Shown here in pieces: positions 1-10,480 of a stretch of 30,024 nt of DNA (its first letter is position 1; each line of letters starts with the position of its first letter). The DNA lies in NCBI GenBank assembly GCA_018398765.1, contig JAHBMJ010001143.1:1-30024 (forward strand). The letters run 5' to 3'. The stretch comes from Chromera velia (taxonomy: Eukaryota > Sar > Chromeraceae). Below the pieces are notes generated by a model, which did not search any database, was not told the DNA's origin, and worked only from the letters and a program-made list of their open reading frames with translations. A program made the position numbers and the translations under genes.

Positions 1-1487
1 TGCTGCTGCTGTTGAAGGGGCCCAGATGTGATCTTCTCCTTGTCTCCTGTGTCTTCGTCTTTGGTAGTGAGTCTTAGTTGCTGCTGTGAGTGACAGGGAA
101 TCGGAGGGAGGAGCTGTGTGAACCAGGCCTCCAGGAACGGATCTGACTTCGCGTTTGCATCATCGTCAGACTCTTTGAACAATGAAAACAATCCACTACG
201 CGCCTTTCCTCCCGATCTCCCACTGATTCCAGAAGGCAGGACGGGCTTCAACGCCATGTTGGCTTGAGGCTGGGGTTGATTCTGGAGGAGGCTTTCTGGC
301 TGCTGTGCAGACGGTTGGTCATTCGGGGCACAAGAGAGGCGTGGAGGCAGTTGCCTCTCATTCTTACAGTAGCGGGCGTAGTGCCCTCTCATTCCACACT
401 TGGGGCACGTGTTGTTTGCTGCCCAACACTTGTGCGGCGGGTGCGATCGATAATACCCGCAGTCTTGGCACCCACCGAGTGCAGGCAGAGCATTCCTAGG
501 TCTTAGATGCTGCTGCGGTGGCTGTTGAGGGTGTTGCTGCTGTTGCATCCACTGCTGCCGTTGGTTGAATTGTTGTTGCGGTTCCTGCCTCTGACAGGGC
601 CAGGGTTGTTGTCTCACGATAGCATTAGAGCCTCCATACCCTCCTCTTTGTCTCTGGGGAAGCCTAGGAGGCACACCCGCTTGCTCTATGTAGAGGGCTT
701 GCATTTGATTCTGCATTTCATCCCTCAACGTCTGTTGCCAAATGAGGAGACCCGGAGGGCTCTGCTGCTGCTGCTGTGTGGTCGTTGTGAGGTTTGCCTT
801 CAACTGTTCTGATCTCTCTCTCTGCTCTCTCTCGGCCTCTGACTCCCAACTCAGAAAACACCCCTCGCCGTGCTCATTGATCTCGTCGTGGATGGCCTTG
901 ATTAGGGGCTAGAACTTATTGTAATCCGCCTTGAGTCCAGTCCTGAGTGAGGAGGCCAGCTTCTGGGGAAGTCCGTCCTGCGTGTAACGCGCTGCATCCT
1001 CATCTACTACTGTGAGGCCGCACATGTCCGCCAGATCTAGAAGGTTCTCCATGGCAGTAATCAATTTCTTGGGCTTTGCAATGAAGAGAGCCTTGCCAGG
1101 GTATTGGCCGACTGCCTGGAGGGCTCTGGTTACCTTCTTCTTCTGCATCTGAATGGGTACGCTCCGGTTGGACCTCACCGCTTCCCATACCTGCTTCAAG
1201 TATTCTTTGGAATCATTCTGGCTGTTGGCATCTTGAATCCCCCCTGCGTACCACTTATTCACAACTCTACCTACTGCCTGTTTTTCATCCGGGGCAGACT
1301 TCAACGCACTCAAGATCTGGTCGATTTCCCAGAGTCTCTTGCTGTTATCGTCTGCTATGGCTTGGTAGGCTGCTGAACTATTCCGCTTAACAAAGCATCT
1401 CCTCTGGTAGCGCTCGAACATCCACTCATCCGTGAGGGGAGGGAACAGAGACTTCTTCTCTTCTCCACCCATCTCTCTGTCGTCCAT
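1..1487 (-). pseudogene. gag: Gag-like polyprotein of an LTR retrotransposon, partial, with one in-frame TAG
   Basis: Retroelement capsid/nucleocapsid protein that would package element RNA. Reading leftwards from the ATG at 1485-1487, one frame stays open to the window edge except for a single TAG at 909-911. The N-terminal ~190 residues are helical and charged. The frame then continues into a Gln-rich linker and a two-knuckle zinc region at about 350-480. The first knuckle is a variant C-X2-C-X5-H-X4-C; the second, CPKCGMRGHYARYC, is a canonical C-X2-C-X4-H-X4-C. About 110 further codons run off the left edge, so protease and pol must lie outside the window. The TAG sits well before the zinc knuckles, so it is more likely a nonsense mutation than a gag-pol readthrough site. 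The knuckle spacing resembles the gag of the copia element at 5909-11836, but the proteins otherwise look different. Ty1/copia or Ty3/gypsy cannot be decided without pol. Confidence 0.8.
1..1487 (-). mobile_element. LTR retrotransposon B, 5' part only (runs off left edge)
   Basis: The gag-like frame marks a second retroelement in the same orientation as the copia element. Its 5' LTR should lie to the right of 1487, but without the partner LTR, which is outside the window, I cannot place its borders. No tRNA-complementary primer site is recognisable in 1488-2000. Confidence 0.6.
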
Positions 1488-2398
1488 CTTGAATCTGCAG
1501 GAATAGGCTTATGAGGGAAGAAAATTCAGTGCATGCAACAGCCAACCAGTGTCTGTCAGTCTGAGCAGGCCTTTCTATTGAGTGAGTGAGTCTTTCTTAG
1601 GGCCAGGCAATGAAGGATGCAGGCAAAAAATGCAAAAGAGAAGGAGTTCCAAAGAGTTTTAGTATCAGTCGATTGACTTACTAACGCTAGAGTCTGTCTT
1701 GATCTCCTCCTGTATGGACGGAATATCGTCTCGTCTCCACAACACCAGCATCCTCTCTGATCCTTTCTTCACCTTCTCCTTCCTCCCCCTTGAGTTTCCT
1801 GCCGCCAGTCTGTCCGATCTCCTCCCCTGGAGCAAGAACAGTCTGCAAGCTTGACGGTTCGTGCCCGCCGTCTAAGCACCAGATCGAAGTTTGTGTCCCG
1901 TCCAGTCTAGTTTGGTCTACTGCCTCCCTTCCGTCCCATACGGTTTATTATAACATATTACTGCTAGATGAGACAATAAGTTCAGTCAGTCAGTACTTCA
2001 GTCCGGTACCTACAGGAGGGTAAGTCTGACAGTCCACCATTCCCACTCCTGGTACTTCTGAATGTTTCTTTCCGATCCAAGTCTCTTTCATTTATTTTTC
2101 TGCATGTATGTGAAGAATTACTTTTTAAGCTCAATTGCACGTTTTGCATTTTGCTTTCAGTCGCTCGCATTCGCGCACGGTCACGCACTTCCTGACCGGG
2201 TCTGACTTTACTGCGCACGGCGGCGGGATATTCCAAGATCGGCGCCGCAAGGGCCGAACTTCGGACAAACTTTCTTCAAACCCTATTCTTCAATCACTGT
2301 GATCAAGTTATACTAGCTGAAATCCAAATCCTCTTAAGCCTGATCATAACCACTTCCCTCTTCAAGAAACTCTTACATCTACGGAAACAAAAGCCAAC
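1488..2398. other. Retroelement leader/LTR or promoter region, no confident gene
   Basis: About 900 bases without a protein I trust. The left part must contain the leader and possibly the LTR of the gag element. A TTATTATAA TATA-like element occurs near 1945 and can be read on either strand. A strong plus-strand intron signature sits at 2020-2160. Short GTCA repeats occur around 1981-2000. A spliced open frame from about 1790 through the intron to about 2300 is possible but has no recognisable protein character. Confidence 0.4.
2020..2160 (+). other. Candidate 5'UTR intron upstream of the 2399 gene
   Basis: A perfect GTAAGT donor at 2020-2025 and a TTTGCTTTCAG acceptor ending at 2160 bound 141 bases. 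The interval contains stop codons and a T-rich 3' half. If real, it lies in the untranslated leader of the gene whose ATG is at 2399. There is no transcript evidence. Confidence 0.35.
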
Positions 2399-2749
2399 AT
2401 GTTCGCAAACAACGGTCCCAGCACCTATCCTATCCCGTACCCTGACTATCCGAACCAGATGCCGATCCCACACTCCTTCTCCTCCCAAGCCAAAGCACAT
2501 ATCCAAGCCGCTATGAACACAGATACCCAGACTGAGGAAGGAGCCACAGCATGGAGAAAGAACCTCTCAGAGGTCACCACACCAACCACAATGACAAAAA
2601 GCGAGACCGAGAAAGAGGAGACTCACCGATATAACCCCTTCGCCCTGCAGTCTCTTCATCCAGTCTTCCAGCAACCTGACATCAACCCTGACGTGCTCCC
2701 GCATGTCATCAAGCAGGAAGATGTCAAACAAGAGGAAGTGGCGGCCTAA
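2399..2749 (+). CDS. Unrecognised small Pro-rich protein with C-terminal KQE repeats
   Basis: A 116-residue open frame from an ATG in good context (AACATG) to a TAA. The N-terminus is rich in Asn, Pro and Tyr, with several Pro-Tyr/Pro-Ile steps in residues 1-30. The middle is polar, Thr/Glu-rich and probably disordered. The C-terminus carries two tandem hydrophobic-Lys-x-Glu motifs (IKQE and VKQE), which fit the SUMO-acceptor consensus. There is no signal peptide or membrane segment. An intron-like element at 2020-2160 and a TATA-like box near 1945 could form its leader. I do not recognise a family; it could be a host gene or a relic of a mobile element. An A-run follows the stop directly. 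Confidence 0.4.
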   Translation: MFANNGPSTYPIPYPDYPNQMPIPHSFSSQAKAHIQAAMNTDTQTEEGATAWRKNLSEVTTPTTMTKSETEKEETHRYNPFALQSLHPVFQQPDINPDVLPHVIKQEDVKQEEVAA

Positions 2750-3487
2750 AAAAAAGCAAAGAGAGTAATCAAGGGAAGAGAGAGACTCGTGGAGAGCATT
2801 GAGGGCAAACTTTAAAGGAGGAAGAACTCCGCGTACAGATGCATCCGATACCCAGTGGACTCTCGAACCTAGGCGGTGACCAAGATGAAGGTCACGATGG
2901 AGAGAATTGGGCGCGCCGGACAGTGAATTTTTTTTTTTTTTCTCCCTCGCGGTCGCGCGATCTCGAGTACTTTGCGGGGCTGCGCGCGCTCATAATTAAG
3001 GTGTTGCAATGATGCATGCATGCGTTGCGATGAGGTACGATGAAACATGCGTCGCGATATTGCTCTGAGTGTTGCTCTGTGATGATGCGCTGCGATACTC
3101 CGGCGGTGCGTGGATCGTTGATTGGATTAAATGTGCGGTTTCCCTCATGATTTAGCTCGATTAATCCGTTCAATGAGTCTGTGAAGTCTACATGTCAGTG
3201 CGTGAATTGTATATAGTGTGTGTATGCGCATAACCAATGTGCAAGAGTGTCTATGAGTATATTACGGTATTACTACATGTATGCGGTGCTGAAAAAAAAA
3301 AAAGAATCATCATAAGAACACACGATCTGAAGCAGCCCTTGAAGTACAAAAAAAAGAAGAAAAAAAAAAGAGAAAAGAGAAAAAAAAAAAAAACACAACC
3401 TTAAGAATCAGTGAAACATCAGGAATGTTAAAATTTTTTTTTAACGACCGTACTGAACTGTATATAGTATTAATTGCCTAGAAAAGA

Positions 3488-3562
3488 GCGAATGCTATGC
3501 GATTACATCATGTATGAATCGAGCGTGGAATCTCAATCTTAGAAAGGGGCGAATGCTATGCG
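3488..3562. repeat. Direct repeat GCGAATGCTATGCG, two copies 61 bp apart
   Basis: GCGAATGCTATGCG occurs at 3488-3501 and 3549-3562. Each copy is preceded by a near-identical TAGAAA-purine stretch, so the shared block is about 22-24 bp with two mismatches. The sequence between the copies is not repeated. Confidence 0.7.
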
Positions 3563-3803
3563 CTATCAAAGCGTGACTAGAAAGAAAATGAGAATTAAAT
3601 AAATTGACTTAATCGAAAATAGTGCTAAGCAAAAGAGAATGGTGTGTGTCGCTTACGTTCACGACTTAGTGGTTAACATATAACATTAACAAACAGAAGA
3701 TCATAGATTCAATCCTCGCTACCTGCCTTTTTAAGGATTAACAAGAAAGGAGATGGGACGTTAACGTCCTGTACTATACAGATTTTGGCCTGTCACATTT
3801 TGA

Positions 3804-4166
3804 TCAAAATCATATGAAAGACTTCCGAAAGACTTTCTGGAAGACTGCTATGAAATCAGATCGATCGCTGAATCACAAAAAAGCTCCATGCTCCTGACAT
3901 TGATCGAGTCTGTCACTAGGGATCAACTTGAATCGCTCCAGCGACATCAAGCCCTGAAGACCCTTGAACCTCTGCAAGCACTTACTAGCGCCAACCCCTC
4001 TAAGTAGGACTTAACACTATCACCACTGATGGCTAATACGCATGCAGATAGGCTGAGATAGCAAGAGCATCAGGCCATTGTCCAGCTTGCGCGGCCTCGG
4101 AAGCCCAATCCAATGAGTCTACGAACTGTCAGACCACTAGCAGATTAGAAACTACACCAGAAATAA
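3804..4166 (+). pseudogene. Possible decayed open frame interrupted only by TAG codons
   Basis: After a TGA at 3801-3803 the frame runs 120 codons to a TAA at 4164-4166. It meets no TAA or TGA, but three TAG codons at 4005, 4059 and 4146. The first 67 codons, ending NPSK, are charged and helix-like. An ATG occurs at about codon 30. A second frame over 3750-3890 also looks open, so chance cannot be excluded. No family is recognised. Confidence 0.2.
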
Positions 4167-4306
4167 AAAGAGGTTTCAATCTGTAGGGATCAGTCAGAGT
4201 GAGCCTGGGCAGATCGACAAAGACAAATGTTCTACAGTCCACGGTTGATTCAGCCAAACCCTAGGCCAAACCCCTAGCTATATCCAGCTGTGACTCCCGT
4301 CTACCT

Positions 4307-4393
4307 CTAGGCGCCGGCTAAAGAAAAAAAAAAAAAAGATCTCCCTAGATCGTCTTTTTTTTTTTCTTTTTTTTTCCTCTAGCCGGCGCCTAG
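4307..4393. mobile_element. 87-bp palindromic MITE-like insertion
   Basis: Perfect 14-bp inverted termini, CTAGGCGCCGGCTA at 4307-4320 and its complement at 4380-4393, enclose an A-run (about 4321-4338) and a T-run (about 4352-4376). The whole element can therefore fold into one long hairpin with a ~13-base loop. It is flanked by a direct repeat GTCTACC at 4299-4305 and 4394-4400; if 8 bases are counted there is one mismatch, T/C. Terminal inverted repeats plus flanking duplication are the signature of a cut-and-paste DNA transposon derivative. It has no coding capacity, and a 7-8 bp duplication would fit several superfamilies, for example hAT. Confidence 0.6.
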
Positions 4394-5150
4394 GTCTACC
4401 CCAACTCAGACATCATGTGAGAAATGCGTGAGCAAGGTGTCCAGCTGGGGTATATACCAAAACCACTATAGATGGGACGTGCTACAACAGGACAGAACAG
4501 GCATACACATATAGAAGATTATGAAAACTTATAAATTAAAACCATATTGAGCACCAATCTTTCTCTGAAACAGGACAGACAAAGAACTGACAAAAACTTA
4601 GATATATTTAATTGGCCTGCAAATATCTGCAAACCTAACTGTAAACATTACTAGTTTTATAAAAATTATGAAAGATAAATAGAGACCTATACGAAAACAG
4701 TACGTATGTGCTTAAAGATGCTTGAAGAGGCGGTCCTCAGGCTACCTCAGGCGGACCAGCCTTTTAAGAACACTTTTTCACAGTTTGCTCAGGTGCTAGC
4801 TTTGATGTTTAAAACGTTGAGAGCAGCAAAGCGTCTGAGCTTGTTAAACTATATTAAACAGAAGTAGAACTAAGTAGAATAAAAGAAACCGTTAGACTGA
4901 ACTATATGATATATGACAGCGATTGAGTTACATATAGAGGTTTTATTATTGACTAACCTTCAACCGGCTTATCCTGTCTCCATCACACTCATCACGCAGC
5001 TAGCTATAAAAAACATTGAAAAGCCCATTCTAAGCTAGAAGAAAAGCTTGAAAGTTGGGTTAAATTTTTTTAGCTGTTATGATGTGGAGATTTCGCAATA
5101 TTTCGCAGCTAAGGGGTGAGGCTCCACTAACTTTTCGGTTTGGGCAGCAG

Positions 5151-5212
5151 ATGCCGTAGCCCCCGAGTAGATACCGTAGCTCGGGGGCCACGGCACTCGG
5201 GGGCTACGGCAT
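5151..5212. repeat. GC-rich perfect hairpin, 18-bp arms
   Basis: ATGCCGTAGCCCCCGAGT at 5151-5168 is exactly complementary to 5195-5212. The 26-base loop contains a third, imperfect copy of the CCGTAGC-type unit. It lies in otherwise AT-leaning DNA. It could be a structured RNA, a terminator-like element or the core of a small mobile element; I see no flanking duplication. Confidence 0.7.
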
Positions 5213-5652
5213 AGGCGATATACAGCGCGCTGTGCATGCTAAACTCGGAACCGGATACCCTGGACATTAATTTGTGGCTTTCGCGCGCAATCAGACGCGC
5301 ACGCACTGCCACAATTGTTGTGTTTTAATCACATGACATTGTATGGTCTACATCGGTGCAGCTATGACAAAAAATACCTCTCTCCATCTCCGAGCTGTCT
5401 TCCTCTTTCCTTCGTTTCTGTGATACTATGTCGATTGCTGGAGACAAGGGGGCTTCAAATTTGGAGAGTTGCTTAGAGGTTGCATATATTTTCCGAAGAT
5501 TACCCGGGGGAATTGAGCTTGAAATACCGCTGTTTTGGGTATCTTCATGGGGCGCATGTATGTAGAAAAGAGTAATGGGGAGGAAGACTGCAATGCAAAT
5601 TGAATGTTTCACTCAGTAGGAGCAGCAGAGAAGGTATAGACCGAACAAAAGG

Positions 5653-5908
5653 ATGCTGCTTGAGTGGGCAGGCAGGGCTTGGGCTCATTTCGCTGAAGAA
5701 AAGAGAGTAGGGGAGTCGTTTCGATTTTATTTCTTTTCAATTTCAGACATAGAGAGTCAGTTGAAGGAGCTGAGCAACAGTTTGTCTGAAAAGCAGGTTC
5801 AAACGGGATGGAGTATGAACTATGTCATACTACATCATACAGAGAGAAATACGCTGAAGATATACTCTGGGATGAAGAAAGCACCGATGGATGCAACAGC
5901 AATGGAAG
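5653..5908 (+). pseudogene. 5' part of an unrecognised gene split by the copia insertion
   Basis: Open from ATG 5653 with no stop until a TAG formed inside the LTR (5911-5913). The segment around residues 34-50 is helical (DIESQLKELSNSLSEKQ), followed by a mixed alpha/beta-like stretch. The region 5707-5750 has the look of a short intron (GTAGGG...TTTCAG), so the true first exon may start at 5751 after an upstream exon; the frame is open either way. The frame passes through the target duplication GGAAG and continues in phase at 11842. This part and 11842-12640 were therefore one coding sequence before the retrotransposon arrived. The function is unknown. Confidence 0.6.
5904..5908. repeat. 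Target-site duplication, left copy (GGAAG)
   Basis: GGAAG at 5904-5908 is repeated at 11837-11841. A sixth matching T at 5909/11842 could belong to either the duplication or the LTR. The five-base length is usual for copia integrases. Confidence 0.85.
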
Positions 5909-6169
5909 TGTAGAATATAAGAGGCTTAGGCTACGATCAGGGAAGGGACATCTACTTCATAGGAAAGTCTGTCAGTCAAGGAAGTCGGAATGATCGGCTG
6001 ATTCCGACTTCTTTGTAAAGGTCAGTCAATCTTAAATGATCAATCGGATGTAATTGATTCGACTCTGCAACATGGATCCACGTGAGCCGTGCGTCCCGGG
6101 CCCGGCCAGGGCATGTTGGTCCCGGCGCGCGCCGTCTCCCGATCGCATGCACGCCTGCTCAACTTCATA
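5909..6169 (-). repeat. 3' LTR of the copia element
   Basis: A 261-bp copy of 11576-11836, collinear without gaps and differing at about 14 positions. On the coding strand it begins TATGAAG and ends TTCTACA. The right border is fixed by the loss of identity after CTTCATA, and the left border by the duplication GGAAG. Confidence 0.92.
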
Positions 6170-6180
6170 ATCACCCCCCA
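6170..6180 (-). other. Polypurine tract of the copia element
   Basis: On the coding strand, ATGGGGGGTGAT abuts the 3' LTR. This is the expected position and composition for plus-strand DNA priming. Confidence 0.7.
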
Positions 6181-6237
6181 TCGATTGGCATACATCGAAC
6201 ACATGAATCAATCCATGTAAGAGGCAGAGCAGGCAAG

Positions 6238-7022
6238 TCATATATGCAGGAATTTAGTCTGTTTGTCGGCATGCTGAGGTCCTGTAGGCACCCACTTCAC
6301 ATTCGCGTTCAACTCTTTGATCATTTCACGAGTGTAATCAAGCTCCCCCTGAAATCGAGGCTCACTCATGGACTGGCCACTCGCGAGTTGAAACATGAGT
6401 GGCTGAGAATCACTCACCATTATGATAGGAATCTCATACCCAAATAGCTTCTTCAATAAATCCCTGTACCGGTATGCTTCCTTGCATCCATCTCTCAGTC
6501 TCTGAGAGCCAGAAGCTCAGCTGCAGTGGTACTGCCAAGCTTCCTGCCTTCTCCTTTCGACCTCCATGCAACCGTGTTCACATACTCAAGCGCACAAAGG
6601 TCCTTCAAGGCAGACTGACTCACAATCTGGAATTCAAGTCCCTTTCTCCCTATCTTCTCTGACAACTTGTAGGATGCATCGACCCACCCCACTAAGACAG
6701 GATGCTCTCCTTCTTTCAATTCCTTCAACTCAAGAGCACGATGCGTCAGACTCTGCTGAGCATAAGCAAGTGCCTTGTCAACCGCACGAAGGGAACGAGC
6801 AGATGGACGAGAGTTGTTCTTCGAGAGAGCAGAAAATAGGAAAGAAAGATGCGGCTGACTCTTCACCAACCAACCGAGCTTCCCGACTTTCTCTTGATGC
6901 TGCTCTTGAAGAGACATGTCGATCTCTTCGTCTGCTGACACAAAGAGATCTTTGTCTGTCAGCTTGACTGCTTTCTTTATCTCTCCCTCCCCTTTTGGAA
7001 CAAGAGACGCAGCATACTGACC
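6238..7022 (-). pseudogene. Copia RNase H domain, frameshifted
   Basis: Degrades the RNA strand of the hybrid. From about 7022 to 6495 the frame carries QYAASLVPKG, then GWVDASY with the first RNase H Asp, and STTAAELLALRD with the catalytic Glu. Near 6490 a small indel in CTCAGAGACTGAGAGA moves the reading to the frame of 6456-6238. That frame contains MVSDSQPL (a further Asp) and the conserved C-terminal HADKQTK. It ends at a natural TGA 69 bases before the 3' LTR. Confidence 0.88.
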
Positions 7023-7115
7023 CTAATCCCATAACATGGTGAAACCAACCATGCGCACAGACATACCTGTATATGCATGCAACTCACCATCATCCATCAC
7101 CTCCAGATCATCCAT

Positions 7116-7721
<606 letters not shown>

Positions 7722-8807
7722 CTACCCACGGAATTCCTTTTCGTCACTCTTCTTGAAGAGTCCCTGACAAATCTCTTCTGCTGTTGCCTCAACGTGTCCT
7801 TTCATCGAGTTCTCTTCTCGAGACACGAGCTTGCGCGCAGCTGCGGCTTTCTGTACTCGCAGAACAAGAGAAAGCGCTTTGTCGAAACGCTCTCCTGCCT
7901 CCCGCTCAGCCATCCGCTGCCTTTTCACTCTAAAGGCTCTCATCTTTTCTCTGCGCGCTTTCCGTTTCAGACGACAAAACCCAACAAACTCTGGCTGCTC
8001 AACTTCCTCATTTGCTCCTCCCACACCCCCCTCACCGGTGGAACCGAGCTGACCACCGGTGGAAGCATCTGGAGCAAGGGCATTCACTCCGAAGAGCGAA
8101 TCGTCATCGTCGCTGTGTACAGAATCAGAGTCCAGAATGTCGGGATACTGAATGGCGTCTTCTTCTGCTTCCACGGAAGGGTCTGAGGCGGCTGAGTCAG
8201 ACGCCCTTCCCCCCTCCTCTGGGAAATCTCCACTCGCTCCTTCTCCCCCGCCACGAACGCGTGCGAGCGCCTCGGCAGGGATCTGCATTCCCTCCCCAAA
8301 CTGGAAGTGGGCAGCCACTTTATCACCCTTGCGGTCATCGATCTCCTCTAAACAAGACGGCTTCCACTGTCCTGTTCGGGGGCTTTGTTGAAGAACAGCC
8401 ACGTCAATGCGCCTCTTTCCCTTCCTCATCACTTGTGCGGGAAACCAGGCACCCCCTGCTCTTCGTGCTATCACCCCCTTTTTTCGTTCTGACGACTCCA
8501 CTGGCGGGCCCGAACCGTCTCCTTCATTCAGGGGCGCTGCTGGCTCAGCTCCACCCCCAGAAACGTCTGCATCTTCGTCAAAGGACTCCATGGACACAGG
8601 CACCCCCCGTCTTTGCACCGCAGTGCGTCGGACAGGGAGCTCCATATCAAAATCGAACCCATTATCATCGTCATCGGAACTGGGGACGTCCGTCTCCTCA
8701 TCATCTGAACGGTGGGACTGCTGCTGCTGACGGGAAAGGCAATCAGCTCCTTCTTCCCCCACCCACCGATGGAGACGGACCTGAGACGGATGGAGTCGTA
8801 CCCCCAC
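7722..8807 (-). pseudogene. Copia pol linker between integrase and reverse transcriptase
   Basis: A 361-codon frame of acidic, Ser/Asp/Glu- and Gly-rich sequence, typical of the variable integrase C-terminus and spacer. The 3' end is helical, Ala/Arg/Glu-rich. It ends at a TAG (7722-7724) that is in the same frame as the reverse transcriptase, so this and 7116-7703 were one protein. The segment 8807-8990 switches frames and contains C- and A-runs. Confidence 0.75.
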
Positions 8808-8947
8808 CCATCTACCCTTGCGGCTGCATACAACAGAAACAACCTTTGTCGAGAGAACACCCCCAAAAAACCCAACCTCCCCCCTTGGCTCCCATCCCTA
8901 CACATGCCCTGGCGCCCTATCAACAAAGCGCACTTGGTCCCCGACAG

Positions 8948-10480
8948 TTACCGGAGACACCCCTGCAGAGCCCTTTCCAAACACAGCAACATCTGGGGAA
9001 AGACCTCAGCTGTCGCTGAATGCACAGTCGAGTTCAACTGCTGTGCAACACCCTGCAGGAAGAAAGGCCAAAGAAAGGACGGAAGACGGAGAGACAGAAA
9101 GAACTTCCAAACGAGGGCCTTCACTGAAACGTTCACCCTCTCCACTCGACCTTGGGATTCGGGAGTGTAAGGTGCCCCAAACTCATGATGGATGCCTTCC
9201 TGCCTGCAAAACCGTTCATACGAGCGGGCAGTAAATTCACCTCCATTGTCAGAGCACACGACTTTTGGCTTTCCTTTCCCCAACTTTTTGTACTTACGCG
9301 TCCACGCAATGAGATGCGTAACCGCCTGCCACTTGTGTTTCAGTGGCAGCAAATCGATCTTTCTTGTCGCTCCATCAACAAGAACAGATACCCAAACAAA
9401 TCCCCCTGCCCCCCTGCACTTCGATTTGAATAAATCATGGAAGACAACGTCATTGAAAGACTGAGGGGCAGAGATACGATCAGAAGAAGAGCGAGGCACC
9501 TTCCATGTATGAGCATTCACGAAGATACATGCAGGACATTCATCATGCACATCGTCGCACTCATGCAAAGAGACATCCATTCCTTTCTCAATCAAGGTAG
9601 AAAAGAGACGCTTCCCACTCGCGTGGGAATATCGGTGATGCAAGAGACGCAAAAGACGCTTCCTTTCCTCTGCCTTTTCTGGAAAAGAAACCTTCTGTCC
9701 TTCCTTCTCCTTCTTATCTGCATCACTATCTGCGTTTTCATTCTCTTTTCCGTTCTCGGGCTGTCTAAGCCTTTGGCCTCTCTCCTCTTTTTTCACCCTT
9801 TTAGGCTTTTTTGTCTTTTTGTTTCCATTCTCTTTTTCAAAGAGGAAAGTTTCTATTACCAGTGGCTCTGCAAAACGGACTCGGCGGGGTGCCTTCCACT
9901 TTGCTTTTACCGGGTGAGCAGACTCCCAGACACGAGACATTTCTTCCTGCCCTTCCTTTATGACGAGGACTGGCAACCCCCCAAAGGATTCAACAAGCGC
10001 AGGAAACTTTTCTCCGTTCTCGTCAGTCAGATACACAATACCACTGCCTTCCTCCAAACTCACTTTCTTGACGTGGGAAGACAAAAGAGAGTGAACGACA
10101 TCAGGGGAGAAAGCGGCAACTTCACGTGCATTCTTCCATTCACCTCTTTCGACATCAAAGGCAGGGAGACGATACTCTTTCATCAGCTCTGTCTCAAACG
10201 TTGTATCTGACCATGCAATGTCATACACTTTCTTTTCTTTCCATTCCATCACTACATATTCATCCATGTCAGAAGAGAAAAGAGACAAAGTGCACATTGA
10301 ATCGACATGAGGGCTGACACGCAGAAGATCCCAGTTGCGAATGGCTGCCCATCCTGCTTTTTCCTGCTGACTCCCTCCGGACTGCACCGATACTGAAGGA
10401 ACACTCGCCCCCCCAGCTCTGGTAGCGTCTCCATCCGAGCGGTTCGACATGGTTAGAAACCGTTCTTCTGTCCCTTGCCC
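8948..10480 (-). pseudogene. Copia integrase region of pol
   Basis: Inserts element cDNA into the chromosome. In the pol frame the HHCC zinc domain is near 9520-9640 (HHRYSH ... CPAC). The catalytic core follows with the three acidic residues in order: Asp in VVFHDLF near 9436, Asp in CSDNGGEF near 9250, and Glu in SQGRVERVN near 9140. A protease domain is expected upstream, at about 9700-10450. That stretch is open, but I see only a weak DSMCT candidate without the usual Gly. The frame ends in a premature stop at 8948 after a frame change near a C-run at about 8990. Confidence 0.88.

Larger units (their letters stand above)
2750..5650. other. Gene-poor, A/T-tract-rich DNA
   Basis: No confident gene in 2.9 kb. 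It holds a T-run near 2928-2941, an A-rich stretch at about 3290-3395, a degraded open frame at 3804-4166, a short direct repeat at 3488-3562, a palindromic MITE-like insertion at 4307-4393 and a GC-rich hairpin at 5151-5212. The stretch 4400-5100 is AT-rich with no structure I can name. Confidence 0.6.

Noticed and set aside
909-911. TAG as the natural end of a short gag
   Set aside because: The same frame continues for 300 codons into canonical zinc knuckles, so the TAG is internal.
1790-2302. Two-exon plus-strand gene using the intron 2020-2160
   Set aside because: The spliced frame is open for only about 46 codons after the intron and has no protein-like pattern. The intron signals may instead belong to the leader of the gene at 2399.
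3641-3735. tRNA- or SINE-like stretch with TTAGTGGTTAACA (A-box-like) and AGATTCAATCCT (B-box-like), followed by a T-run
   Set aside because: No acceptor stem or T-arm pairing can be formed, so it is not a tRNA gene. A tRNA-derived SINE remains possible but unsupported without other copies.
8012-9019. Long plus-strand open frame of Pro/His/Ser-rich sequence
   Set aside because: It is the reverse of the copia pol linker; the minus strand carries the recognisable protein order.
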